From Conexibacter sp. DBS9H8 (GTDB lineage: Bacteria; Actinomycetota; Thermoleophilia; Solirubrobacterales; Solirubrobacteraceae): DNA of 64,000 nt. Below are positions 25,915-35,301 of this stretch, piece after piece. The stretch spans positions 2,666,001-2,730,000 of the forward strand of contig NZ_CP097128.1 of assembly GCF_023330685.1 (NCBI RefSeq), in the 5' to 3' direction. Under the pieces are notes generated by a model. That model was not told the DNA's origin and made no database searches. It worked only from the letters and a program-made list of their open reading frames with translations. Positions within the stretch are counted from its first letter, which is position 1. Every line of letters begins with the position of its first letter. Both the position numbers and the translations under genes were made by a program.

Positions 25915-27915
25915 ATGACGGACTCCTCCGACCACCGCCTGCCCGAGCGCGAGCGCCCGTGGGTGATGCGGACCTACGCCGGTCACTCGGACGCGCGCCG
26001 CTCCAACGAGCTGTACCGCCGCAACCTCGCCAAGGGCCAGACGGGCCTCTCGATCGCTTTCGACCTGCCGACCCAGACCGGCTATGACCCCGATCACGAG
26101 CTCGCCCGCGGCGAGGTCGGCAAGGTTGGCGTCTCGGTCGCCCACCGCGGGGACATGGAGACCCTCGTCGAGCAGATCCCGCTCGATCAGATGAACACGT
26201 CAATGACGATCAACGCGACGGCGGCGTGGCTGCTGTCGCTCTACATCGTCGCCGCGGAGGAGCAGGGTGTCGCCCCCGCCCTCCTGTCGGGCACGACCCA
26301 GAACGACATCCTCAAGGAGTACCTCAGCCGCGGTACCTACGCCTTCCCGCCCGGCCCGTCGCTGCGTCTGATCGCCGACATGATCGCCTACACGGTCGTC
26401 GAGGTTCCCAAGTGGAACCCGATCAACATCTGCTCCTACCACCTGCAGGAGGCGGGCGCGACCCCGGTCCAGGAGATCGCCTACAGCATGTCCAACGCGA
26501 TCGCGGTCCTCGACGCCGTCCGCGAGCGCCTCGGCGACCGGGCCGCGGACCTGATGGGCGACGTCTTCGGCCGCATCTCCTTCTTCGTCAACGCCGGCGT
26601 GCGGTTCGTCGAGGAGCACGCGAAGCTGCGGGCGATGAGCGCGATCTGGGAGCAGATCGGTCGCGACCGCTACGGGGTGAGCGATGCCAAGCAGCTGCGC
26701 TTCCGCTACGGCGTCCAGGTCAACTCCCTCGGGCTCACCGAAGCCCAACCGGAGAACAACGTCTACCGGATCACCCTCGAGGCGCTGGCGGTCACCCTCG
26801 GCCGTAATGCCCGCGCCAGGGCGCTGCAGCTGCCGGCCTGGAATGAGGCGCTCGGCCTCCCCCGGCCGTGGGACCAGCAGTGGTCGCTGCGCCTCCAACA
26901 GATCCTCGCCTTCGAGACCGACCTGCTCGAGTACCCGGACATCTTCGAAGGGTCGGTCGTGATGGACGGCCTCGTCGCCGAACTGAAAGCCGGCGCGGAG
27001 GCGGAGATGGCCCGGGTCGCCGAGCTCGGCGGAGCCGTCGAGGCGGTCGATTACATGAAGGCTGCACTCGTCGAGAGTCACCGGGCCCGCTGGCGGCGGA
27101 TCGAGTCCGGGGAGCTGACCGTCGTCGGGATGAACCGTTACGAGAGCACCGAGCCGAGCCCCCTGACGGCCGGCAACGACGGCGGGATCATGACCGTCGA
27201 CCCGGCTGTGGAGGCCGAACGCCGTGCCGCGCTCGACGAATGGAAGGCCGGCCGGGACGCCGCCGCGGTCACCAGGGCTCTCGACGCGCTCGCCGCGGCG
27301 GCCAACGATCCGAACGCGAACATCATGGACGCCTCGATCGCCGCCGCCCGCGCCGGGGTGACGACCGGCGAGTGGTCTGAGACCCTCCGTGACGTGTTCG
27401 GTGAGTACCGAGCCCCGACCGGCGTTGGGGAGGCCGTCGCCGTCCCCGGCGAGGACCTGTCCGCCCTCCGTGAGGAGGTGGAGCGTGTCTCTGAGCAGCT
27501 CGGCCGCCGGATCAAGTTCCTCGTCGGCAAACCCGGCCTCGACGGCCACTCCAACGGTGCCGAGCAGATCGCCGTCCGGGCCCGCGACGTCGGCATGGAC
27601 GTCGTCTATGAGGGGATCCGGCTCACCCCCGCTCAGATCGCCGCCTCCGCAGTCCAGGAGGGGGTCCACGTGATCGGCCTGTCGATCCTGTCGGGGTCCC
27701 ACGCCGAGCTGATCCCCTCCGTCCTCGACGCCCTGGCCCAGGCGGGCGCCGGTGACGTCCCGGTCGTCTGTGGCGGGATCATCCCGGAGGCGGACGCGGC
27801 GGCTCTCCGCGCCGCCGGCGTCGCGGCGGTCTACACCCCCAAGGACTGGGATCTCAACCAGATGATGCGCGACCTGATCGGCCTCGTCGCCGAGCGTCAC
27901 GCCAGCCCGGTGTGA
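25915..27915 (+). CDS. ecm: Ethylmalonyl-CoA mutase (MeaA/Ecm type), B12-dependent
   Basis: 666 residues from ATG 25915. The substrate barrel begins RPWVMRTYAGHSDARRSNE and contains GLSIAFDLPTQTGYDPDHE and MNTSMTINATAAWLLSLY. The C-terminal cobalamin domain has KPGLDGHSNGAEQIAVRARD (DxHxxG, axial histidine) and GLSILSGSHAELIPSVL. The SNGAEQIA/SILSGSH variants are those of ethylmalonyl-CoA mutase; methylmalonyl-CoA mutase has DRGAKVI/STLAAGH. It rearranges (2R)-ethylmalonyl-CoA to methylsuccinyl-CoA. It overlaps meaB by 4 bases. With ccr upstream, a role in the ethylmalonyl-CoA pathway is likely; Ecm versus Mcm rests on motif memory. Confidence 0.9.
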   Translation: MTDSSDHRLPERERPWVMRTYAGHSDARRSNELYRRNLAKGQTGLSIAFDLPTQTGYDPDHELARGEVGKVGVSVAHRGDMETLVEQIPLDQMNTSMTINATAAWLLSLYIVAAEEQGVAPALLSGTTQNDILKEYLSRGTYAFPPGPSLRLIADMIAYTVVEVPKWNPINICSYHLQEAGATPVQEIAYSMSNAIAVLDAVRERLGDRAADLMGDVFGRISFFVNAGVRFVEEHAKLRAMSAIWEQIGRDRYGVSDAKQLRFRYGVQVNSLGLTEAQPENNVYRITLEALAVTLGRNARARALQLPAWNEALGLPRPWDQQWSLRLQQILAFETDLLEYPDIFEGSVVMDGLVAELKAGAEAEMARVAELGGAVEAVDYMKAALVESHRARWRRIESGELTVVGMNRYESTEPSPLTAGNDGGIMTVDPAVEAERRAALDEWKAGRDAAAVTRALDALAAAANDPNANIMDASIAAARAGVTTGEWSETLRDVFGEYRAPTGVGEAVAVPGEDLSALREEVERVSEQLGRRIKFLVGKPGLDGHSNGAEQIAVRARDVGMDVVYEGIRLTPAQIAASAVQEGVHVIGLSILSGSHAELIPSVLDALAQAGAGDVPVVCGGIIPEADAAALRAAGVAAVYTPKDWDLNQMMRDLIGLVAERHASPV

Positions 27916-28892
27916 GCGGACCCGGTCCGGCCGCCGCGCTCGCCCGGCGACTGCTCGACGGCGACCTGACGGCCGCCCCGGCGGTCCTCAACCTGCTCGA
28001 GACGACGACGCCGGCCGCCCGCGCCGCGGCCGCTGAGCTACTCGGCGCCCTCTCCCCCACCCGCCTCGGCCGCGAGGCCCCCGGGCAGGTGATCGGCGTC
28101 ACCGGACCGCCCGGGGTCGGTAAGTCGACCCTGCTCTCTGAGCTGGCCGCGGGCTACCGGGCCCGCGGCCAGAGCGTGGCGATCCTCGCCGTCGACCCCA
28201 GCTCCAAACGCAGCGGCGGCAGCCTGCTCGGGGATCGGGCGCGGATCCGCCATGACCCGGCGGACCGGCAGGTGTTCATCCGTTCAACCGCGGCGGGTGA
28301 GCGCCTCGGCGGCCTCGCCCCCGCGACCCGGGCGGCGGCGAGCGTGCTCGCGGTCGCCTTTGATGTCGTCGTGATCGAGACGGTCGGAGTCGGCCAGTCC
28401 GAGACGGAGGTCGCCGAGGTCGCCGACACGGTCGCCGTCGTCGTCCAGCCCGGCTCCGGGGACGTCCTGCAGTTCCTCAAGGCCGGGATCATGGAGACCC
28501 CGGACGTCCTCGTCGTCACCAAGGCCGACCTGGGCCGGGTCGCCCAGCGGGCGATGGCCGACCTCCACGCCGCCCTCCGGTCGGTCGGCGCGACCGGCAC
28601 CCAGGTGATCGCCGTCTCCTCGATCCCGCCTGCCACCGGAATCGACAAGCTGATCGGGGCCCTCGACGCCCACCGCGACAGCCTTGACCTTGCCGCACGC
28701 CGTCTCCGTGCCCGCCGCGCCCATGCGCTCGCGGACTTCATCGAGGAGCACGGCGCCGCCGGTCTGCGCGCCCTCGGCGGCCGCCGGGCCGCCGAGGCAC
28801 AGCTCGCCGACGCCGACGCGGGACGGGACGTCGCCAGTCTCACCGCCGAGCTCGAGCGGGCCGCAGCAGGCGCCCGTGCCCGCCGCCCGTGA
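27912..28892 (+). CDS. meaB: Mutase-associated GTPase chaperone MeaB
   Basis: 326 residues. The G3E/SIMIBI P-loop is GVTGPPGVGKSTLLSELAAG near residue 60, with switch-like IETVGVGQSETEVAEVADT and the guanine-specificity motif VVTKADLG. MeaB/ArgK proteins load and protect the adenosylcobalamin of acyl-CoA mutases. The GTG start overlaps the mutase stop (GTGA), the classic mutase-chaperone arrangement. The C-terminal helical dimerisation arm (ALADFIEEHGAAGLRALGGR) is present. Confidence 0.95.
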   Translation: MSGPGPAAALARRLLDGDLTAAPAVLNLLETTTPAARAAAAELLGALSPTRLGREAPGQVIGVTGPPGVGKSTLLSELAAGYRARGQSVAILAVDPSSKRSGGSLLGDRARIRHDPADRQVFIRSTAAGERLGGLAPATRAAASVLAVAFDVVVIETVGVGQSETEVAEVADTVAVVVQPGSGDVLQFLKAGIMETPDVLVVTKADLGRVAQRAMADLHAALRSVGATGTQVIAVSSIPPATGIDKLIGALDAHRDSLDLAARRLRARRAHALADFIEEHGAAGLRALGGRRAAEAQLADADAGRDVASLTAELERAAAGARARRP

Positions 28893-28900
28893 CCCGCAAC

Positions 28901-29317
28901 TCAGCCGGCGACGGTGCCGAGGGAGGCGATCCGCCAGCCCGCCCGGGTGCGCGTGAGCACGAGCGTGGTGATCGCCGAGGCCTCCGCTCTGGCCTGGGTG
29001 AGGGTGAGCACCCGAGCCCGGGCGCCGGTGACGGTGATGCGGCCGATCACGAGCCGGGCGCCGTGGACGCGCCCGAGGCCGATCCGCATCGCCGCCGGGC
29101 AGGCGACCCCGCCGGCGGCGATGTCGACGAGCAGCTGGGGAGCGAGGACCTGGCGGCAGATCGTCGTGTAGTCGTGGTCGTGCACAGCGCCGGCGAACTG
29201 GGCCACCTTCGCCCGCACGAGGCTCGTCTGGCTCGTCCCGCAGCCGGCGATCAGGACGGTGAGGAGGGGCACGACAAGGCCGGTGCGGAGGCGGGAGCGA
29301 ACGGCTCGAGGTGACAT
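28901..29317 (-). CDS. Putative lipoprotein, NTF2-like fold
   Basis: 138 residues with an arginine-rich N-terminus, hydrophobic core and lipobox (VVPLLTVLIAGCGTS), so it is probably anchored by the cysteine near residue 26. The mature part (VAQFAGAVHDHDYTTICRQVL, RVLTLTQARAEASAITTLVL, GWRIASLG) has the helix-then-sheet pattern of NTF2/SnoaL-like proteins, a common fold for small actinobacterial lipoproteins. Two further cysteines (TICRQV, VACPAA) may form a disulfide. Function unknown. Convergent with meaB across 8 bases. Confidence 0.7.
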   Translation of the reverse strand: MSPRAVRSRLRTGLVVPLLTVLIAGCGTSQTSLVRAKVAQFAGAVHDHDYTTICRQVLAPQLLVDIAAGGVACPAAMRIGLGRVHGARLVIGRITVTGARARVLTLTQARAEASAITTLVLTRTRAGWRIASLGTVAG

Positions 29318-29349
29318 CGCCTGAGAAGGCTAAAGGGTGAACCGGAAGC

Positions 29350-31236
29350 GTGGCGGGCACGTATAGAGCAGTACCGGCTCAGGATCCGGCCAGGCCCCCG
29401 TCCGCCCCGCTCACTGTGCTCATCCTCCTTCTCTTCGCCCTCATCGCCGGTGCGGGCACCGCGATCACCCCGTGTGTGCTGCCGGTCGTCCCCGCGCTGC
29501 TGTCGGCGTCGGCGACGGGGGGACGGCGACGGCCGCTCGGCATCGTCACCGGGCTGGCCGGGGCCTTCACGGTGGCGATCGTCGCGCTCGCCCAGCTCGT
29601 CAAGGGCGTCGGGCTCGCCTCCGGCGCCGCCCGCGACCTCTCCGTCGTGATCCTCGTCCTGTTCGGGATCGTGATGCTCATCCCCGAGCTCGCCCAGCGG
29701 ATCCAGGCCCCGCTGTCACGGCTCGCCCGGTTCGGTCCGCGCACCCGCGGAACCGGGTTCGTCTCCGGCCTCGGCGTCGGCGCCGCGCTCGGGTTCGTCT
29801 GCGCCCCCTGCGCCGGCCCGATCCTCGCCGCGGTCACCTCCGTCAGCGCCTCGAGCGGGCCAACGGTCGAGGTCGTGATCGTTGCGCTCGCGTACTCGAC
29901 CGGACTCGCCGGGGTGATGCTCCTCTACGGCTTCGGTGGCCGGGCGGTGCTGACCCGGATCCGCCGCCGCGCGCGCGGCCACGTCGTCGAGCGCAGCCTC
30001 GGGGTCGTGCTCCTGCTCACCGGAGTGGCGATGGCCTTCAACCTCGACGCGAAGCTCGATGAGTTCATCGCCCGGCACGAGCGTTCCTTGCCGGCGATCC
30101 TGTTCGACCCCACCCAGAGTCTCGAGAACTCCCACACCGTCCAGCATCAGCTCGCGAGTCTGCGTCCGACCTCCCCGTTCATCACTGCCGCCGCGCACGC
30201 GCACGCCCCCGCCATCGACGCCCACATCCCCCCCTCCGTCGGCCTTCCCGGTGTCCACACCCCGGCCCTGAGGGAGCTCGGGCGGGCACCGAACTTCGTC
30301 GACACCCAACGGTGGTTCAACACTCCGGGGAACCGCCCCGAGTCGATCACCGGGCTACGTGGACACGTGGTGCTCGTCGACTTCTGGACCTACACGTGCA
30401 TCAACTGCATCCGCACGCTGCCGTTCATCGAGGGTCTCTACCGCACCTACCACCGGTACGGGCTCGACATCGTCGGCGTCGAGACGCCGGAGTTCACCTT
30501 CGAGCAGAACGCCGCCAACGTCGCGACGGCGATCCGCAGCGACGGGATCACCTACCCGGTCGTCCAGGACAACCGTTACGGCACCTGGGACGCGTACGGG
30601 AACGAGTACTGGCCGGCCGACTATCTCATCGACGCCCACGGAGAGGTGCGCCACACCCAGTTCGGGGAGGGCAACTACCTCCAGGAGGAGGCGGCGGTCC
30701 GGACCCTCCTCTATGAGGCCGGCGTCCATCACCTTCCGCCTCCGACGACCGCCCGCGCGATCATCCCCTCCCGCGCCCTGGCAACCCCGGAGACCTACCT
30801 CAACCCGATCCGCGACCAGGGCTTCCTCCAACCGATCGAGTCGGGCACCCACACCTACCGGACCCCGACCGGAAGCCTGTCACTCGACCAGTGGGCCCTC
30901 AACGGTCGCTGGAGCGCCGAGCAGCCCGCCCACTCCAACAGCGAAGGGTCGATCACGCCGGCTGCGCCGGGGGCGAGCATCAGCGGACGGGTCCAGGCAG
31001 CCAACGTCTACCTCGTGATGACCTCGAACAACAACGTCCCCCGCCGCGGCCGGGTGCTCGTCAACGGTGCGCCCGTGCGGGCGGCGGAGGCGGGCAGCGC
31101 CGTCGGTCCCGGCGGGTACTTCACCGTCCGCCAGGAGACCCTCTACAACCTTGTCCGGCTCCCCCGGGACGGCCTGTTCACGATCACCGTGCAGCTCCCC
31201 GGCGGCGTGCACGCCTACGACTTCACCTTCGGATAG
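29350..31236 (+). CDS. dipZ: DipZ-type protein: CcdA membrane domain, thioredoxin and C-terminal beta domain
   Basis: 628 residues. The CcdA/DsbD-like membrane domain (about 20-235) carries paired cysteines in AITPCVLPVVPALLSAS and FVCAPCAGPILAAV, which pass electrons across the membrane. An extracytoplasmic thioredoxin/AhpC-like domain (about 300-445) has the active site WTYTCINCIRTLPFIEGLY (CINC). The last 140 residues (SLDQWALNGRWSAEQPAH onward) form the beta domain typical of mycobacterial DipZ. It reduces periplasm-side disulfides and may serve cytochrome c maturation. A later in-frame GTG is an alternative start. Confidence 0.92.
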   Translation: MAGTYRAVPAQDPARPPSAPLTVLILLLFALIAGAGTAITPCVLPVVPALLSASATGGRRRPLGIVTGLAGAFTVAIVALAQLVKGVGLASGAARDLSVVILVLFGIVMLIPELAQRIQAPLSRLARFGPRTRGTGFVSGLGVGAALGFVCAPCAGPILAAVTSVSASSGPTVEVVIVALAYSTGLAGVMLLYGFGGRAVLTRIRRRARGHVVERSLGVVLLLTGVAMAFNLDAKLDEFIARHERSLPAILFDPTQSLENSHTVQHQLASLRPTSPFITAAAHAHAPAIDAHIPPSVGLPGVHTPALRELGRAPNFVDTQRWFNTPGNRPESITGLRGHVVLVDFWTYTCINCIRTLPFIEGLYRTYHRYGLDIVGVETPEFTFEQNAANVATAIRSDGITYPVVQDNRYGTWDAYGNEYWPADYLIDAHGEVRHTQFGEGNYLQEEAAVRTLLYEAGVHHLPPPTTARAIIPSRALATPETYLNPIRDQGFLQPIESGTHTYRTPTGSLSLDQWALNGRWSAEQPAHSNSEGSITPAAPGASISGRVQAANVYLVMTSNNNVPRRGRVLVNGAPVRAAEAGSAVGPGGYFTVRQETLYNLVRLPRDGLFTITVQLPGGVHAYDFTFG

Positions 31237-31282
31237 GCGCCTGTCGCCGTGAACCGTGCCGGCGCGCACTAAACTGCAGGCG

Positions 31283-31846
31283 ATGGAGGGCTCAACCGAG
31301 GTGCGCAGTTGGCTTCGCTGCTACCGCTGCTGGTCCCAGAACCTCGAGGTGCAGGTGCACTACGAGGGGATCCACCGGATTGACCCCGTCACCGGCGAGC
31401 GCGCCGAGGTCGTCGATGAGATGCAGGAGGCGGTCGTCCAGTGCCTCGAGTGCATGCACGACCAGCCTCACCTCGGTTTCCACCACGGCCGGGTCGAGCC
31501 GATCGAGGACCGCTGGGAGCGGATGATCGTCGGCACCCCGTGGGTCGCCTCCTGCACGGTCACCGTCGACGCCGACGACGTCGAGCAGTGTTCCGGGGAA
31601 GGGGCCGGGGACTCCCTCTCCTACGCCGCCTTCGGTGATCACGGCACCCGTGAGTTCTTCACCCACGTCCGCTTCCACAAGCACGAGGAGGAGCAGATCG
31701 TCGTCCACCTCCTCGTCGAACTGTACGCCCGCTCTCAGGAGGAGGCGACGGAGGTGCTCGAGGAGGCTGCCCGCGGCCAGCTCGTCGTCACGAGCCTGGC
31801 GGAGGAGTCTCGGCCGCCGGCGTCCACCGGCCGCGACGCCCACTGA
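31283..31846 (+). CDS. Cytoplasmic protein with two CxxC pairs, unknown
   Basis: 187 residues from ATG 31283 (MEGSTEVRSWLRCYRCWSQN); an upstream in-frame start at 31256 is less likely. CYRC (about 13-16) and CLEC (about 60-63) could form a single zinc site, separated by an acidic strand segment (GIHRIDPVTGERAEVVDEM). The rest is rich in Glu, His and aromatics (FFTHVRFHKHEEEQIVVHLL). No signal peptide or membrane helix is seen. I do not recognise the family. It overlaps the end of the convergent membrane-protein gene by 59 bases. Confidence 0.7.
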   Translation: MEGSTEVRSWLRCYRCWSQNLEVQVHYEGIHRIDPVTGERAEVVDEMQEAVVQCLECMHDQPHLGFHHGRVEPIEDRWERMIVGTPWVASCTVTVDADDVEQCSGEGAGDSLSYAAFGDHGTREFFTHVRFHKHEEEQIVVHLLVELYARSQEEATEVLEEAARGQLVVTSLAEESRPPASTGRDAH

Positions 31847-32654
31847 CCCGGCTGGGCCGCCCCGCGCGGCGCTCCGGGGCGGCCCGCCGGTGGCTCCACC
31901 ACTCGATCCCGACCAGCGCGAGCGCAACGGGAACGGTCGCGGGCAGCTCGTTGACCACGAGGAAGAGCAGGTCGAAGACCGCGGCGATGAGCACGGTGAG
32001 CAGCGCCGCCCGCCTCTGCAGGACCGGCCGGGCCGACCACACGGCGCCGAGCAGGCCGGCGACGAACAGGTCCCCGTAGCCGAGGGAGATCGTCCCGAAC
32101 TGCTCGGACTGGAGCTGGGGCAGCCCGCCGCCGGGGGCGGCGGCGGCGAGGACGCCGTTCGGGGCCTGCAGCAGGTTCGTCCCGACGAGCCAGACGTCGG
32201 CGGCAGCCATCGCGATCACGCCGAGCTTGAGCCAGCCCGCCGGGGTGACCGCACCGAGCAGGACCCCGAGCGTGACGCAGGAGAGGGCCGAGAGCAGCGC
32301 GGCCGCCCCCTCCCCCCAGAGCGTGCTCGGGGTACGCCAGGCGAGCAGGAACAGGATCGGCACAAGCAGGGCAAGCCACGGCCGAGCGCCGTGCATCAGC
32401 CATCCGAGGGCCGCGATCGCCAGCAGCGGCACGGCGATGAGGGCGAGCCAGGTGAGCCAGTCCGCCGTCGCGGAGGCGTAGCGGATCGCGAAGATCACCC
32501 CGACGATCGAGGCGACCGGAATCGCCGCCCAGCCGCGACCCCGGAAGCGCCGCAAGCCCGTCTGGACCCGCGGCGGCAGGGCTCGCGGGGCGGCGACGAC
32601 ACCGGCCTGGACACACAGCAGCGCGGCGTCGGAGGGGATCAGACCCAGGGCCAT
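31788..32654 (-). CDS. Polytopic membrane protein with presenilin/SPP-type GxGD aspartyl protease motifs
   Basis: 288 residues with eight or more hydrophobic helices. Three hallmarks of the A22 intramembrane aspartyl protease superfamily appear in order. An aspartate in a helix reads AAADVWLVGTNLL (Asp153; compare the YDxxxVFGTN segment of signal peptide peptidase). The GxGD motif is ISLGYGDLFVAGLLGAV (residues 192-195). A PAL-like motif is NELPATVPVALAL (about 236-248). The usual tyrosine before the first aspartate is Ala. Such enzymes cut transmembrane segments. The C-terminal 35 residues are polar. The assignment is by motif inspection only. Confidence 0.6.
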   Translation of the reverse strand: MALGLIPSDAALLCVQAGVVAAPRALPPRVQTGLRRFRGRGWAAIPVASIVGVIFAIRYASATADWLTWLALIAVPLLAIAALGWLMHGARPWLALLVPILFLLAWRTPSTLWGEGAAALLSALSCVTLGVLLGAVTPAGWLKLGVIAMAAADVWLVGTNLLQAPNGVLAAAAPGGGLPQLQSEQFGTISLGYGDLFVAGLLGAVWSARPVLQRRAALLTVLIAAVFDLLFLVVNELPATVPVALALVGIEWWSHRRAAPERRAGRPSRVSGRRGRWTPAAETPPPGS

Positions 32655-32707
32655 ACCGCGAGCCTAGACGTCCAAGATGAGAGCGAGGCGAGAGCCCCGC
32701 GAACCGC

Positions 32708-34525
32708 TCAGGACAGACGCCGTTCGAGCGCGTCAAGCTCGGCGGTCAGCTCGGCCGGGAGCTTCTCACCGAACGTCGCGTAGTAGTCGCGGATCTGGCC
32801 GATCGCGTCGCGCCAGCCGTCCGTGTCGACGGCGAGCAGGGTGGCCATGTCGGCGTCTGAGACCTCAAGTCCGGTCGTGTCGATCCCGCCCTCACCGAGC
32901 GGGGGCAGCAGGCCGATGGGGCTCTGCAGAGCGGCCGCGGTACCCGCAACCCGTCCGAAGATCCAGGCGAGCACCCGACTGTTCTCCCCGAACCCGGGCC
33001 ACAGGAACCGGCCCTCGGCATCCCGCCGGAACCAGTTGACGTAGAAGATCTTCGGCAGCTTCGCGCCGGGGGTCTCGCCGATCCGGAGCCAGTGGTCGAA
33101 GTAGTCGCCCATGTGGTAGCCGCAGAACGGCAGCATCGCCATCGAATCGAACCGGAGGGCGCCGACCGCGCCGGCCTGGGCGGCCGTCGTCTCCGAACTC
33201 ATGATCGAGCCGACGAACGTGCCGTGGCGCCAGTCCCGGCACTCGTGCACGAGCGGGACGACCGTCCGCCGGCGACCGCCGAACAGGAACGCGTCGATCG
33301 GAACCCCGGCAGGGTCCTCCCACTCGGGAGCGATCGACGGGCAGCGAGCCGCCGGAGCGGTGAAGCGCGCGTTCGGGTGGGCCGCCGGCCGGTCCGCGGC
33401 CGGGGTCCAGTCAGCCCCCTCCCAGTCGGTGAGGTGGGCCGGAGCGTCCTCGGTCAGCCCCTCCCACCAGACGTCGCCGTCGTCGGTGAGCGCACAGTTC
33501 GTGAAGATCGTGTCCGAATCGACGGTGTGCAGCGCGTTCGGGTTCGTGTCCGGGCTCGTACCGGGAGCGACCCCGAAGAACCCCGCCTCCGGGTTGACCG
33601 CGTACAGGCGGCCGTCGGCGCCGAACTTCATCCAGGCGATGTCATCCCCGATCGTCTCCACCTTCCACCCCGGCAGCGTCGGGACCATCATCGCGAGGTT
33701 CGTCTTGCCACACGCGGACGGGAACGCGGCAGCGAGGAACTTCGACTCGCCGGACGGGTTGGTCAGCTTGAGGATGAGCATGTGCTCGGCCAGCCAGCCC
33801 TCGTCGTGGGCCATCACCGAGGCGATGCGCAGGGCGAAGCACTTCTTGCCGAGCAGGGCATTGCCGCCATAGCCCGACCCGTAAGACCAGATCTCCCGTG
33901 TCTCGGGGAAGTGGACGATGTACTTGTTCTCGGCGTTACACGGCCAGGGAACGTCGGGCACCCCTGGGGCCAGGGGCGCTCCGACGGAGTGGACGCAGGG
34001 GACGAAGTCGCCGTCGGGTCCGAGCACGTCGAGGGCCGCCTGGCCCATCCGGGCCATGATCCGCATCGAGGTGACGACGTAGGGCGAGTCGGTGAGCTCG
34101 ACGCCGACATAGGAGATCGGCGATCCGAGCGGGCCCATGCTGAAGGGCACGACGTACATCGTGCGCCCGCGCATCGAGCCGGTGAAGAGGCCGTTGAGCG
34201 TGCGGCGCATCTCCGCCGGGTCGACCCAGTGGTTGGTCGGCCCAGCGTCGATCTCCGCTTCCGAGCAGATGAACGTGCGGTCCTCGACCCGGGCGACGTC
34301 CGCCGGATCCGACAGCGCGAGATAGGAGTTCGGCCGCCGCTCCTCAGAGAGCCGCTGGATCGTTCCCGCCTCCACCATCAGCGCGAGGAGCCGCTCGTTC
34401 TCCGCCTCTGAACCATCACACCAGTGGACGGAGTCGGCTTGGGTGAGCGCGGCGATCTCCTCCACCCAGGCCCGCAACTTGACGTTCGCGGTGGTGGCCT
34501 GAGCCGGCTCGGTGGTATGGGACAT
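32708..34525 (-). CDS. pckG: Phosphoenolpyruvate carboxykinase (GTP)
   Basis: 605 residues from ATG 34525, which has AGGAGAAGG upstream; the frame continues further upstream without support. It converts oxaloacetate to PEP with GTP. Visible motifs: substrate-binding [19 protein letters not shown], the P-loop [15 protein letters not shown] with the reactive cysteine, the metal-binding [11 protein letters not shown], and the guanine-site region FFVG-like [20 protein letters not shown]. It lies 13 bases downstream of the MaoC gene on the same strand. Co-transcription would link C4-acid production from the ethylmalonyl-CoA pathway to gluconeogenesis. Confidence 0.96.
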   Translation of the reverse strand: MSHTTEPAQATTANVKLRAWVEEIAALTQADSVHWCDGSEAENERLLALMVEAGTIQRLSEERRPNSYLALSDPADVARVEDRTFICSEAEIDAGPTNHWVDPAEMRRTLNGLFTGSMRGRTMYVVPFSMGPLGSPISYVGVELTDSPYVVTSMRIMARMGQAALDVLGPDGDFVPCVHSVGAPLAPGVPDVPWPCNAENKYIVHFPETREIWSYGSGYGGNALLGKKCFALRIASVMAHDEGWLAEHMLILKLTNPSGESKFLAAAFPSACGKTNLAMMVPTLPGWKVETIGDDIAWMKFGADGRLYAVNPEAGFFGVAPGTSPDTNPNALHTVDSDTIFTNCALTDDGDVWWEGLTEDAPAHLTDWEGADWTPAADRPAAHPNARFTAPAARCPSIAPEWEDPAGVPIDAFLFGGRRRTVVPLVHECRDWRHGTFVGSIMSSETTAAQAGAVGALRFDSMAMLPFCGYHMGDYFDHWLRIGETPGAKLPKIFYVNWFRRDAEGRFLWPGFGENSRVLAWIFGRVAGTAAALQSPIGLLPPLGEGGIDTTGLEVSDADMATLLAVDTDGWRDAIGQIRDYYATFGEKLPAELTAELDALERRLS

Positions 34526-34538
34526 GGCGGACCTTCTC

Positions 34539-35042
34539 CTAAGCGGTCGGCTTCTTGGGGACGAGCACGAGCCGCTTGAACTCGGCAACGAGCACACCGT
34601 CCTGGTTGAGGACGCGGGTGTGCACCTTGACGATTCCCCGATCGGGCTTGGAGTTGGACGGGCGAACCTCCAGCACCTCGGTCTCGGCATACAGTGTGTC
34701 CCCGTGGAAGACGGGGTTGGGGTGCGACAACCCCTCGGTCGCAAGGTTGGCGATCGCCTTGCCGCTGATGTCCGAGACGCTCATGCCGAGCGCGAGCGAG
34801 TACACGTACGGACCGACGACGACGTTGCGGCCCTGCTGGGCGCCGGACGCATACACATCGTTGATGTGCAGCGGATGATGGTTCATCGTGATCAGGCAGA
34901 ACAGGTGGTCGTCCGCCTCCGTGACCGTCTTGGCCGGCCAGTGCTTGTAGACGGCCCCGACCTCGAACTCCTCGAGGTACCGTCCGTAAGGATGAGCACC
35001 GGTCGCCTCGCGCGCGACCTGGTCCGTCTCAACTGAACTCAT
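34539..35042 (-). CDS. MaoC-family hot-dog hydratase, probably acting on a mesaconyl- or itaconyl-type CoA ester
   Basis: 167 residues from ATG 35042 with AGGAGA upstream. The hot-dog fold core shows [20 protein letters not shown], the hydratase helix region [20 protein letters not shown] (Asp/His catalytic pair area) and [15 protein letters not shown]. Mesaconyl-CoA hydratases of the ethylmalonyl-CoA pathway are often double-length; this single domain resembles the MaoC protein next to citE in mycobacteria (Rv2499c). It is divergent from the malyl-CoA lyase and upstream of pckG. That context supports hydration of mesaconyl-CoA to beta-methylmalyl-CoA, but the substrate is inferred. Confidence 0.8.
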   Translation of the reverse strand: MSSVETDQVAREATGAHPYGRYLEEFEVGAVYKHWPAKTVTEADDHLFCLITMNHHPLHINDVYASGAQQGRNVVVGPYVYSLALGMSVSDISGKAIANLATEGLSHPNPVFHGDTLYAETEVLEVRPSNSKPDRGIVKVHTRVLNQDGVLVAEFKRLVLVPKKPTA

Positions 35043-35112
35043 TCACGTCTCCTGGGTGGTATCGCCAAAGGGGCAAGCTCGGGAACACCAGGTACCCGAG
35101 CCGTTAAATACC

Positions 35113-35128
35113 CCTCCGCAAGCGGAGG
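35113..35128. promoter_or_regulatory. Short hairpin in the divergent maoC/lyase intergenic region
   Basis: The 259-base gap 35043-35301 holds CCTCCGC-AA-GCGGAGG (35113-35128), a 7-bp perfect stem, preceded by the AT-rich TTAAATA (35104-35110). In an otherwise GC-rich gap between two divergent pathway genes this may mark a promoter/operator. Nothing else was recognised there. Confidence 0.3.
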
Positions 35129-35301
35129 CGAACGGGGGGTCTCCTGACGCCTCCTCTCCGCGCCTGGGCGGATGCTACCCGACCGTCGGCGACGATGAGG
35201 TGGCGCCCGCCAACGCCCCGTGGCCGCTACCGTCCCGGCCCTATCCCGAGAACCGCCTCCCCGAGGCCGTTTCCGTCTCAGACGATTTGAGGAGATCCGC
35301 A

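Noticed and set aside
26200..27900. 566-codon minus-strand open frame
   Set aside because: Antisense shadow of the ethylmalonyl-CoA mutase gene.
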